Positions 1-6,017 of a stretch of DNA of 6,144 nt are shown here, one piece after another. This DNA comes from Candidatus Aminicenantota bacterium (lineage in GTDB: Bacteria; Acidobacteriota; Aminicenantia; Aminicenantales; Saccharicenantaceae), in NCBI GenBank assembly GCA_026393955.1, contig JAPKZE010000295.1, forward strand, positions 1 to 6,144, written 5' to 3'. Both the position numbers and the translations under genes were made by a program. The notes below the pieces were generated by a model. It searched no databases and was not told where the DNA came from. It was given only the letters and a program-made list of their open reading frames with translations. Numbering within the stretch: position 1 is the stretch's first letter; the number at the start of each line of letters is the position of its first letter.

Positions 1-1698
1 ATCGGTCCCGAAGGCCGCCGTCGACCACTGGTGGCCGTCGGCGCTGAGGATGCCGCTGCAGTAGGTGTTGTCGAGCAGGGCGAACTCCCGGACGAGCTTG
101 TGCTGATTTGGCGTCACGTTCTCGCCGAAGATGCACAGGGACGCATCCCCGTTGCCGGCGGCGACGTCGCCGAGGACCTGGTCGTAGGTCCGGTTCTCTT
201 TGATGACGTAGATGACGTGCTTGAAGACGCTCGGCTCGCCGATCCTCTCCGGGACGGGCTGGGGCGGCTGGTTGGCCCGGGGCTTGAGGAAGGCCTGGGA
301 GATGCGCTCGCTGCGGTAATTGGCGTAGACGATGTCGGACAAGGCCCAGAGATCCCGCAGCCGGGGGGCGCTGAACATCGTGACCGAACCGACGTACTGG
401 TGGGAGTTGAACCCCGACCCCCCGGTCGGCTCGTACGGCGTCTTGTCGGCCGCGAGCCCCTTGATGTTGGCGACATAGACCGTTTCGTGACCGTGACGGG
501 GATCGACCGCGAGAGCGCCCGGGAACCAGCCCGCGGGGATCAGGCCTTTGAGCTTGGACTTCTTCTTTTTCGGATTGAAATCGACGACGGCAACGGCGTT
601 CTGGGTGCCGTTGGCGACGTAGAGCGTTTTGCCGTCCGCCGCGAAGGCCAGGGCGTTGGGCGAGGCGCCGAAGATGTCGGCCGGCGAGGCCTTGGGCCAG
701 ATCGTCTCGGCCACGGCGTCGGTCGCCGTGTCGATGACGCTGAGGTTGTCCGAGGCGGCGTTGGCGCAGACGACCCAGCGCCCGTCGGGCGAGACGGCCA
801 GGGCCGAGGCGTGAAGATGGACGAGGATCTCGGCCTTGGTCCGCCCCGTCGAGAGGTCGATGACGCTGACCGAGCCCTCGCTGGCGATATGCCGGACCGG
901 GTCGACCCTGACCTCGACGCCCTGGCCGGACGGGCCGGCCAAGTCTCCCGGCTGCGGCCGGCGCCCGCCCCAGTTGCTGACGTAGGCCTTGCCGGCGGCC
1001 AGGACGACGTCGAAGGGCGCGACCCCGACGTCGAAGGCCCGCACGATCTCGGGGTCCTTCGTGTCGATCGCGAGCAGGCGGTTGGAGAGGTTGGCGCAGA
1101 CGTAGAGCTGGCGGCCGTCGGGCGAGAGGGCCAGCCCGGCCGGGATCTCCTCGGCCCGCCGCGGCGCGCCGGCCAGCGGGAGCGGGATCGTGTACGACGG
1201 TTCGACGCCGCCGTCCGGGTCGACGCTGAAGACCTTGATGCTGCCGTCGACGTTGCTCATGTAGATCCGGCGGCCGTCGGGCGCGAAGACGAGGCCGGTG
1301 TAGCTCAGCTGGCCCTCCTCGTCGGGATCGAGGATCATCGGCGAGACCGCCTCGGGGTGCTGTTCCTCCTGCTCCTCGGCCGGCAGGGGGACCTCCTGCA
1401 GGACCTTGAGCGTGACGGGGTCCATGATGACGAGCTCGGGCGTCTTGCCGGCGACCGCGAGCAGGGTCCCGTCGGGGGACAAGGCCAGGGCCTGGGGCCG
1501 CATCCCGGGCAGGGTCGACGTGATCCCGTGCGGCGTCACGACCTGGTTGACCGGGACGACCGTGCGCCCGCCGGACTTGGCCCCGATCGTTTCCTTGTCT
1601 TGAGAGGGCGGGGTGCCGCCCGGGCCCGGCGAGGCGGCCAGCAGGAGGACGAGGGCGAGCGTCGAGGACGCGGCGGTCCGGCAGGTCCGAGAGGCCAT
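1..1698 (-). CDS. Secreted YncE-type beta-propeller / alkaline-phosphatase-superfamily protein (3' end missing)
   Basis: The frame is open for 566 codons from ATG at 1698 to the window edge, so the C-terminus is missing. Residues 1-23 look like a signal peptide: Arg/Thr-rich start, hydrophobic TLALVLLLAA at 13-22, then SPGPGG, so export is expected. Residues about 50-450 form a YncE-like propeller with recurring SPDG-type strand turns at 74-77, 139-142, 192-195, 303-306 and 353-356, often followed by LYV.AN or VID strands. From about 490 the alkaline-phosphatase-superfamily part starts: HVIYVIKENRTYDQVLGD (494-511), then GNGD (515-518), LLDN (541-544) and SADGHQWS (552-559). ENR and the following segment are the family's metal/active-site start. 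Full-length relatives known to me are about 800 residues, so roughly a third is off-window. The start is supported by AGGAG six bases upstream. It is the last visible gene of the operon, 9 nt after the permease. Substrate unknown; phosphomonoester or phosphodiester hydrolysis is a family-level inference. Confidence 0.88.
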   Translation of the reverse strand, partial: MASRTCRTAASSTLALVLLLAASPGPGGTPPSQDKETIGAKSGGRTVVPVNQVVTPHGITSTLPGMRPQALALSPDGTLLAVAGKTPELVIMDPVTLKVLQEVPLPAEEQEEQHPEAVSPMILDPDEEGQLSYTGLVFAPDGRRIYMSNVDGSIKVFSVDPDGGVEPSYTIPLPLAGAPRRAEEIPAGLALSPDGRQLYVCANLSNRLLAIDTKDPEIVRAFDVGVAPFDVVLAAGKAYVSNWGGRRPQPGDLAGPSGQGVEVRVDPVRHIASEGSVSVIDLSTGRTKAEILVHLHASALAVSPDGRWVVCANAASDNLSVIDTATDAVAETIWPKASPADIFGASPNALAFAADGKTLYVANGTQNAVAVVDFNPKKKKSKLKGLIPAGWFPGALAVDPRHGHETVYVANIKGLAADKTPYEPTGGSGFNSHQYVGSVTMFSAPRLRDLWALSDIVYANYRSERISQAFLKPRANQPPQPVPERIGEPSVFKHVIYVIKENRTYDQVLGDVAAGNGDASLCIFGENVTPNQHKLVREFALLDNTYCSGILSADGHQWSTAAFGTD

Positions 1699-1704
1699 GG
1701 CGCG

Positions 1705-1710
1705 CTCCTA
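1705..1710 (-). promoter_or_regulatory. Ribosome-binding site of the YncE/phosphatase gene, overlapping the permease stop
   Basis: On the minus strand the sequence TAGGAG contains the permease stop codon TAG (1710-1708) and the AGGAG Shine-Dalgarno core (1709-1705). It lies 6 nt before the ATG at 1698. This fixes the start of the downstream gene and suggests that ribosomes ending on the permease help initiate it. Confidence 0.75.
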
Positions 1711-2475
1711 CTTGATCAGGCGTTTCCGCATCATGCGGATGGAGACGGTGAAGACGACGGCCGCCAGGGCAACCAGCCCGGCCAGGCTCCAGCCGAGCCC
1801 GGGCGCGGGCTGTCCGGTGAACACTGCCCGGGAGATGCGGACGGCGTGGGTCAGCGGCAGGAACTCGGCCAGGGTCTTCATCCAGCCGGGGAAGTTGTCG
1901 AGCGGGAAGAAGACCCCCGAGAAGAAGAACATCGGGGTGACGACGAGCTCGGTGTAGTAGCTGAAGAAGTCGAAGCTCGGGGCGACGGACGTGACGATCA
2001 TGGCCAGGGAGCCGAAAAGGACGCCGATGAAGACCAGAAAGACGATGAGGAGGGCGGCCCGCCAGAGAGACGCCGGGGCGACCCCCATGACCAGGGCCAC
2101 GCCCATCATGAGGGACCCGCTGACGAGGCCGCGGAACGAGGCCCAGGCGATGTCTCCGGCCACGGCCTCGTCGGCCGAGACGGGCGTCGCGATCAGGGAG
2201 TCGTAGACCTTCTCGTGGACGATCTTGATGTAGGTCCCGTAGAGGCACTCGAACGACGAGGACATCATCGCCGCCGTGGCCAGGACGCCGGGGACCAGGA
2301 AGTGGAGGTAAGGCTGTCCGCCGAAGGCGCCCATGTAGGCGCCCATGCCGATGCCGAAGGTGACTAGATAGAACAGGGGCTCGACCAAGCTGACCAGGAA
2401 GGTCGGGACGATGAACCTCTTATAAGAATAGAGGTTCCGCAGGAAGACGTAGGCGATGCGGTAGGACAGGCTCAT
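1708..2475 (-). CDS. ABC-2 type transporter permease (NodJ/DrrB-like)
   Basis: This 255-aa membrane protein is the permease partner of the adjacent ATPase; a homodimer with two ATPase subunits is the expected exporter. Hydrophobic segments are visible at about 22-42, 57-79, 105-130, 138-163, 175-191 and 228-247, giving the six-helix ABC-2 fold. The conserved ABC-2 stretch MFFFSGVFFPLDNFPGW (182-198) is followed by LPLTHAVRISRA (206-217), which is close to the C-terminal motif of NodJ/DrrB permeases. EKVYDSLIATPVS (88-100) matches the cytoplasmic loop typical of this family. The C-terminus is basic (RMMRKRLIK). The start ATG at 2475 overlaps the ATPase stop as ATGA, with GGAG nearby upstream. 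A longer in-frame ORF extends upstream, but that part lies inside the ATPase gene and is out of frame with it, so the MSLSY start is preferred. The exported substrate cannot be read from the sequence; drugs, polysaccharide or lipid-linked substrates are all known for the family. Confidence 0.92.
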   Translation of the reverse strand: MSLSYRIAYVFLRNLYSYKRFIVPTFLVSLVEPLFYLVTFGIGMGAYMGAFGGQPYLHFLVPGVLATAAMMSSSFECLYGTYIKIVHEKVYDSLIATPVSADEAVAGDIAWASFRGLVSGSLMMGVALVMGVAPASLWRAALLIVFLVFIGVLFGSLAMIVTSVAPSFDFFSYYTELVVTPMFFFSGVFFPLDNFPGWMKTLAEFLPLTHAVRISRAVFTGQPAPGLGWSLAGLVALAAVVFTVSIRMMRKRLIK

Positions 2476-3389
2476 TCGTGGAGGCTCCGTCCCGTGAGCT
2501 TGAGGAAGACGTCCTCGAGGGTCGCCGGCCGGTTCAGGGTGTTGGGCAGGTCGAGCTCGAGGAGCTTCTTCATCAGGCCGTGCCCCTCCCGGCAGTAGAA
2601 ATAAAGCGTGTCGCCGACGCGCTCGTGGGCGCAGTCGAAGCCGGCGAGGTGGCCGAGGATCTTCGCGTCGTCCTCCGGCGGCACCCGGATTTCGACGACC
2701 TCCCGGCCGATCTCGCCTTCGACGAGGCTGGCCGGCGTGCCTTCCTTGAGGATCCGGCCCTGGTACATGACCACGATCCGGTCGCAGAGCTGCTGGGCCT
2801 CCTCCATGTACTGGGTGGTCAGGACGAGCGTCGTGCCCTGGGTCTTGAGCTGGCGGAGCCGCTGCCAGATGAGGTGGCGGGCCTGGGGATCGAGGCCCGT
2901 CGTCGGCTCGTCGGCGACGATGAGGCGGGGGCGGTTGATCAGGGCCCGGGCGATGAGCAGGCGCCGTTTCATGCCCGTCGACAGGTCCGAGATCTTGCTC
3001 CCGGCCTTGGCCTCGAGCTCGACGAAGCGGAGCAGCTCGGCGATGCGGGCCTTGGCCTCCCGGCGGCCGATGTCGAAGAAGCGGGCGAAGACGACGAGGT
3101 TCTCGGCGACGGTCAGGTCGTTGTCGAGGTTGATCTCCTGGGGGATGACCCCGGTGATCATCTTGAGCCCCCGGTTGTTGATCCCCGACGGCATCCCGCC
3201 GACCGTGAGGATCCCCGACGTCACCGGCGAGACGCAGTGGATCATCCGCACCGTCGTCGTCTTGCCGGCCCCGTTCGGGCCGAGGAAGCCGAAGCACTCG
3301 CCTTCGCGGATCTCGAAGTCGATGCCGGCCACGGCGACGAGGTCGCCGTACTTTTTCGTCAGTCCGGAGGCCTTGACCAGGATGGCCAT
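2472..3389 (-). CDS. ABC transporter ATP-binding protein (DrrA/NodI-like)
   Basis: This 305-aa cytosolic ATPase powers the permease encoded next to it. Visible motifs are Walker A GPNGAGKTT (37-45), Q-loop Gln84 in VIPQE, ABC signature LSTGMKRRL (136-144), Walker B LIVADEP (156-162) with Asp160 and catalytic Glu161, and D-loop GLDP (165-168). The switch position reads LTTQYMEEA, so the usual H-loop histidine is Gln193. LSTGMKRR in place of LSGGQ is usual for the NodI/DrrA group. After about residue 220 comes the C-terminal extension typical of DrrA/CcmA-like exporters, ending in ATLEDVFLKLTGR (289-301), the family's closing motif. The start ATG at 3389 has GAGGG 7 nt upstream, overlapping the kinase stop codon. 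The 3' end overlaps the permease start by 4 nt. All core motifs are intact, so the protein should be active. DrrA and NodI are family references only; the operon has no antibiotic or nodulation genes in view. Confidence 0.94.
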   Translation of the reverse strand: MAILVKASGLTKKYGDLVAVAGIDFEIREGECFGFLGPNGAGKTTTVRMIHCVSPVTSGILTVGGMPSGINNRGLKMITGVIPQEINLDNDLTVAENLVVFARFFDIGRREAKARIAELLRFVELEAKAGSKISDLSTGMKRRLLIARALINRPRLIVADEPTTGLDPQARHLIWQRLRQLKTQGTTLVLTTQYMEEAQQLCDRIVVMYQGRILKEGTPASLVEGEIGREVVEIRVPPEDDAKILGHLAGFDCAHERVGDTLYFYCREGHGLMKKLLELDLPNTLNRPATLEDVFLKLTGRSLHE

Positions 3390-3396
3390 GCGCGGT

Positions 3397-3401
3397 CCCT
3401 C
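3397..3401 (-). promoter_or_regulatory. Ribosome-binding site of the ABC ATPase, overlapping the kinase stop
   Basis: The minus strand reads TGAGGG across the kinase stop TGA (3402-3400). The GAGGG core (3401-3397) sits 7 nt before the ATPase ATG at 3389. Only 10 nt separate the two genes, so translational coupling is likely. Confidence 0.65.
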
Positions 3402-5556
3402 ACATCCTCTCGAGCAGGGCCTTGAAGCGCGGGTGGCCTCGCAGGGGGTCGAGGTCGCTGTCGTGCTCGTACCAGCCCTTCTGCAGGAGGCCGCCGCTCG
3501 CGGCCCGCTCCAGGCAGTCGACGGCCTCCTCGATGTCCCCGGCCAGCGAGTGGATGCAGCCGAGGTTGTAGAGGAGCATCGGGTCGTCGGGGTCGATGCG
3601 GCGGGCCCGCCGGGCCCATTCGAGGCCCTTCTCCTTCCGGCCCAGGGCGACGAGGCCGTTGGCGCCCATGTAGAGAGCTCTGGCGTCGTCGGGGTGGAGG
3701 TCGATGTGCTTTTCGACCAGGGCCACGCCGCGCTCCCGGGCCGTCCGGGCGTCCTCGGGCCGTCCCAGCTCCTGGTAGACCTGGGCGATGAGGAGCGGCG
3801 AATAGAAGTCCTCGGGCCGGACCCGCATGGCCTCCTCGTAGAGCGACGCCGCCTTGGGCATATCGCCGCCGGCGAAGGCCTGGCGGGCGTAAAAATACCA
3901 GGCTTCGAAGAGCGTCGGGTCGAGCCGGATGGCCTTTTCGAAGGCGGCCTGCGCTTCCTCCTTGTGGCTGCCGAGGGACAGGGCCACCGCCAGCGAGGCC
4001 TGGGCCTGGGCCGCTTCGGGGGCCAGCTCGACGGCCCGCCGGCCGGCCGCTTCGGCCTGCTGGCGGACGGAGTCCTTCCGCTCGGCGTAGAGATAGATGT
4101 ACGACCAGCAGTCGGCCAGGCCGGCCTGGGCCAGGGCGTACTCGGGGTCGAGCTCGGTCGCCCGGGAGAAGAGCTGGAGGGCGAATTCGATGTCGTGGCG
4201 GCCGTAGCGGTAATAGAAGCTCCGGCCCCGCAGGTAATAATCGTAGGCCTGGACCTGGCTCGTCGGGACCTCGGCCAGGGCGCCCTTCTCCTGCGGGCTG
4301 AGGGTGACCTGGAGGGCCCGGACGACGGCGTGGGCGATCTCCTGCTGGATGGCGAAGACGTCGCGGAGCTCCCGGTCGTAGGATTCCGACCAGAGATGGA
4401 AGCCCCGGCCGGCCTCGATGAGCTGGACCGTGATGCGGAGCCGATGGTCGGACTTCCGCACGCTGCCCTCGAGGACGGTGTCGACGCGGAGGGCGTTGGC
4501 GATCTCGCGGAGGTCGGCCGCCGAATCCTTGAACTGGAACGAGCCGGTCCGGGAGGCGACCCGGAGGCCCTGGAGGCGGCAGAGGGCGTTGATGATCTCT
4601 TCGGCGATGCCTTCGCAGAAATAGCCCTGGTCCTTCTCCCGACTCATGTCGGCGAAGGGCAGGACGGCGATGGACGGCAGCGGGGCCTCCTGGCCTTGGG
4701 CCGCGGCCTGGTGAAGGGCCTCGAGCTCCTCCTTGAGGTCCCGGGCCGAGGCCATGCGATAGCGCGGCTCTTTCTCCAGGCAGTGGCGGAGGATGCGGTC
4801 GATCTGGCGGGGCAGGCGCGCGTTGAGCTCGGCCGCCGAGCGGGGCTCCTCTTTGAGCACGGCGGCGATCCGCTCCGCCCCGGTCTTGCCGCCGAAGGGC
4901 AGGCGCCCGGTGGCCCATTCGAAGAGGACGACGCCGAGCGAAAAGAGGTCGGTGCGATGGTCGAGCGGCAGGCTCCGCAGCTGCTCCGGGGACATGTAGG
5001 CGATGGTGCCGGCGAAATCGGCGTCGACGGTGGCCGTGGTGGCGTCGTCGTCCCGGCCGAGGACGTGGGGCAGGGGCGGGAGGATGCGGGCCAGGCCGAA
5101 GTCGAGGATCTTGAGCGCCCCGGTCGTGTCGATCATGATGTTCTGGGGCTTGAGGTCGCGGTGGATGATGCCGCGGGCGTGGGCGGCGGCCACGGCCCCG
5201 GCGAGCGGCAGGGCCAGGTCGAGGAAGCGCTCGAGGGACACGCCGCCGGGCTCGATGAGCTTCGACAGGGGCTGGCCGTCGACGAGCTCCATGGTGAAGA
5301 AGGTCGCGCCGTCGGCCTCGTCGACGGCGAAGATGGTGACGATGTTGGGGTGGCTCAGGGCGGCGACGGCCTTGGCCTCGCGCTCGAAGAAGGCCCGCCG
5401 CTCGGGGTCGCCGACGGCGGCCTCGGGCAGGAACTTGACGGCCACGTCGCGGTCGAGCTTGAGGTCGCGGGCCTTCCAGACGACGCCCATGCCGCCCGCG
5501 CCGAGCTTCTCGATGAGGCGGTAGTTGCCGAGGACGAGATCTTTCTTGAGGTCCAT
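3400..5556 (-). CDS. Ser/Thr protein kinase with TolB/FlgO-like domain and TPR repeats
   Basis: This 718-aa protein starts with a Hanks-type kinase domain (about 12-282) that has all key residues: glycine loop GAGGMG (19-24), VAVK with Lys41, alpha-C Glu60, gatekeeper Met89, HRDLKPQN (132-139, catalytic Asp134), DFG (152-154) and SPE (189-191). It is an RD kinase and should be active. Residues about 294-417 (PSIAVLPFADMS... EGIAEEI... VLEGSVRK... LRITVQLI) match the TolB-N/FlgO-like domain often joined to bacterial kinases and adenylate cyclases. Residues about 436-690 form roughly six to seven TPR units (for example A-x-F-x-K-A-I-R-L-D-P at 537-547), a protein-binding scaffold. The tail DSDLDPLRGHPRF (699-711) is common in such proteins. 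No transmembrane helix separates the kinase from the rest, so the whole protein is predicted cytosolic. GAGGGAG lies 10 nt before the ATG. It is the first gene of the operon with an ABC exporter and a secreted phosphatase-like protein; its substrates are unknown. Confidence 0.95.
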   Translation of the reverse strand: MDLKKDLVLGNYRLIEKLGAGGMGVVWKARDLKLDRDVAVKFLPEAAVGDPERRAFFEREAKAVAALSHPNIVTIFAVDEADGATFFTMELVDGQPLSKLIEPGGVSLERFLDLALPLAGAVAAAHARGIIHRDLKPQNIMIDTTGALKILDFGLARILPPLPHVLGRDDDATTATVDADFAGTIAYMSPEQLRSLPLDHRTDLFSLGVVLFEWATGRLPFGGKTGAERIAAVLKEEPRSAAELNARLPRQIDRILRHCLEKEPRYRMASARDLKEELEALHQAAAQGQEAPLPSIAVLPFADMSREKDQGYFCEGIAEEIINALCRLQGLRVASRTGSFQFKDSAADLREIANALRVDTVLEGSVRKSDHRLRITVQLIEAGRGFHLWSESYDRELRDVFAIQQEIAHAVVRALQVTLSPQEKGALAEVPTSQVQAYDYYLRGRSFYYRYGRHDIEFALQLFSRATELDPEYALAQAGLADCWSYIYLYAERKDSVRQQAEAAGRRAVELAPEAAQAQASLAVALSLGSHKEEAQAAFEKAIRLDPTLFEAWYFYARQAFAGGDMPKAASLYEEAMRVRPEDFYSPLLIAQVYQELGRPEDARTARERGVALVEKHIDLHPDDARALYMGANGLVALGRKEKGLEWARRARRIDPDDPMLLYNLGCIHSLAGDIEEAVDCLERAASGGLLQKGWYEHDSDLDPLRGHPRFKALLERM

Positions 5557-5566
5557 AGGTTCGTTG

Positions 5567-5573
5567 CTCCCTC
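5567..5573 (-). promoter_or_regulatory. Ribosome-binding site of the kinase gene
   Basis: GAGGGAG on the minus strand ends 10 nt before the kinase ATG at 5556, a slightly long but usable spacing. It supports this start and places the beginning of the operon transcript upstream of 5573. Confidence 0.55.
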
Positions 5574-5583
5574 AGACACTACA

Positions 5584-5612
5584 AGAATAGCGGAACGGCT
5601 GTCAATCGCCAA
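5584..5612 (-). promoter_or_regulatory. Candidate sigma-70-like promoter of the kinase operon
   Basis: On the minus strand TTGGCG (5612-5607) is followed after 17 nt by TATTCT (5589-5584); each box matches 4 of 6 consensus bases. The start of transcription would fall near 5577, leaving a leader of about 20 nt that includes the GAGGGAG site. A second reading overlaps it: a perfect TTGACA (5605-5600) with TGTAGT (5583-5578) at 16 nt spacing, which would leave the Shine-Dalgarno at the very 5' end. Both are pattern matches only, in a phylum whose promoter consensus is not well known to me. Confidence 0.4.
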
Positions 5613-5630
5613 CTGCGGCCTCGGGTACAT

Positions 5631-5649
5631 GTCCCCCTATTGAGGGGAC
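5631..5649. repeat. Inverted repeat in the divergent intergenic region, possible operator
   Basis: GTCCCC (5631-5636) and GGGGAC (5644-5649) are perfect 6-bp inverted arms around a 7-nt spacer. The right arm overlaps the candidate -35 box (5640-5645) of the small plus-strand gene. The left arm is shared with a second, imperfect palindrome, GGG-T-ACATGT-C-CCC (5623-5636). The position between two divergent promoters fits an operator. A small REP-like repeat is the main alternative. Confidence 0.4.
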
Positions 5650-5668
5650 CCCGGCGAGGTGATAAGAT
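5640..5668 (+). promoter_or_regulatory. Candidate sigma-70-like promoter of the desulforedoxin-like gene
   Basis: TTGAGG (5640-5645) and TAAGAT (5663-5668) are separated by the optimal 17 nt and match 4 of 6 bases each. Transcription would begin near 5675, giving a leader of about 25 nt that contains the strong AAGGAG ribosome-binding site. The local AT-rich patch GATAAGATAG stands out in GC-rich DNA. Confidence 0.45.
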
Positions 5669-5687
5669 AGGAGCACGAGAACGACAG

Positions 5688-5693
5688 AAGGAG
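5688..5693 (+). promoter_or_regulatory. Ribosome-binding site deciding the start of the 69-aa gene
   Basis: AAGGAG lies 6 nt before the ATG at 5700. A longer in-frame reading starts at an ATG at 5640, but it has no such site and begins within the promoter and inverted repeat, so the 5700 start is chosen. Confidence 0.75.
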
Positions 5694-5699
5694 CGTGCC

Positions 5700-5909
5700 A
5701 TGAGCGATATCGTCTATACCTGTGCGGTCTGCGGGAAGGAGACCCCGGTCGAGAAAGGCAAGCCCGTCCCTCTCTGCTGCAAGAAGGAGATGGAGGCGCT
5801 GCCGTTCTGCACGTCCGCGTCCAATTCCGAGATGGCCCGCAGCGAGGACGCCGGCGAGCCGTGCGACGACGGCACCCAGCACCACCCGAAGCCGGATCCC
5901 AGGAAATAG
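5700..5909 (+). CDS. Desulforedoxin-like small metal-binding protein (69 aa)
   Basis: This short, probably cytosolic protein has no signal peptide or membrane segment. Its N-terminal part reads VYTCAVCGKE (5-14), then PLCCKKEM (24-31): cysteines 8, 11, 26 and 27 in a C-x2-C ... C-C arrangement. This is the layout of desulforedoxin and of the N-terminal domain of desulfoferrodoxin, where four cysteines hold one iron; a Met follows the CC pair at a similar place (CC-x3-M). A zinc-bound version is equally possible. Ordinary zinc ribbons use two CxxC knuckles, so the adjacent CC pair favours the desulforedoxin type. Cys37 (LPFCT) and Cys55 (EPCDDG) are extra. The tail from about 45 is acidic, then His/Pro/Lys-rich (HHPKPDPRK) and probably disordered. 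The gene is transcribed away from the kinase operon and is probably a single-gene unit. Its role (electron transfer, metal handling or regulation) is not known. Confidence 0.85.
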   Translation: MSDIVYTCAVCGKETPVEKGKPVPLCCKKEMEALPFCTSASNSEMARSEDAGEPCDDGTQHHPKPDPRK

Positions 5910-5924
5910 CCGGCCCCTTCCCCC

Positions 5925-5984
5925 TCAGGCCTTCTTTGCGCCCTTGATGACCACCCGGTCGTAGATCCCGGGCCGGTCGGTCAT
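5925..5984 (-). CDS. Possible 19-aa micro-ORF with strong ribosome-binding site
   Basis: ATG at 5984 opens a 19-codon frame ending in TGA at 5925. The peptide begins MTDRPGIYDRVV and ends GAKKA, with a basic end and no membrane segment. A full AGGAGG (5999-5994) lies 9 nt upstream, and 18 of 19 codons end in G or C, as in the neighbouring real genes. It lies downstream of the truncated minus-strand gene and convergent to the small metal protein. I do not recognise the peptide. It could be a true microprotein, a leader-type peptide or the surviving end of a decayed gene. At this length, chance cannot be excluded. Confidence 0.3.
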   Translation of the reverse strand: MTDRPGIYDRVVIKGAKKA

Positions 5985-6000
5985 GCGCGGTGTCCTCCTG

Positions 6001-6016
6001 CCGGACGGCGGTCCGG
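6001..6016. repeat. Perfect 6-bp inverted repeat (hairpin) after the rightmost gene
   Basis: CCGGAC and GTCCGG flank a 4-nt loop, directly after the minus-strand stop at 6020-6018 and just before the AGGAGG of the micro-ORF. It could be a transcript-end or processing hairpin. No U-tract follows on the minus strand, so a classic intrinsic terminator is not supported. Confidence 0.45.
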
Positions 6017-6017
6017 G

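Noticed and set aside
780..1500. Recurring short DNA segment similar to CCGTCGGGCGAGA
   Set aside because: The copies encode the repeated LxxSPDGR turns of the beta-propeller on the minus strand, so they are protein repeats and not a DNA element.
31..2367. Plus-strand open frame of 778 codons
   Set aside because: It runs antisense to the YncE/phosphatase gene and the permease. Its product is a low-complexity Arg/Gly/Asp/Val mix without family motifs, typical of the strand opposite GC-biased coding DNA.
2476..3297. Upstream extension of the permease frame to a 529-aa protein
   Set aside because: The added part lies inside the ATPase gene in another frame and reads as Arg/Pro-rich noise. The ATGA start at 2475 fits the family length and membrane layout.
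3359..4918. Second minus-strand open frame of 519 codons within the kinase gene
   Set aside because: It is Arg/Pro/Gly-rich frame noise overlapping the motif-complete kinase/TPR protein.
2608..5643. Plus-strand open frame of 1011 codons across the kinase and ATPase
   Set aside because: Both minus-strand genes below it have complete motif sets. The antisense product is repetitive Gly/Val/Glu/Asp-rich and shows no domain; it begins and ends without a sensible ribosome-binding site.
5637..5885. Minus-strand frame of 82 codons opposite the small metal protein
   Set aside because: The plus-strand gene has a strong ribosome-binding site and conserved cysteine motif; the antisense product has neither.
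5912..5937. Possible terminator after the desulforedoxin-like gene
   Set aside because: Only a 4-bp GGCC stem with a 12-nt loop precedes TTCTTT. This is too weak to call an intrinsic terminator.
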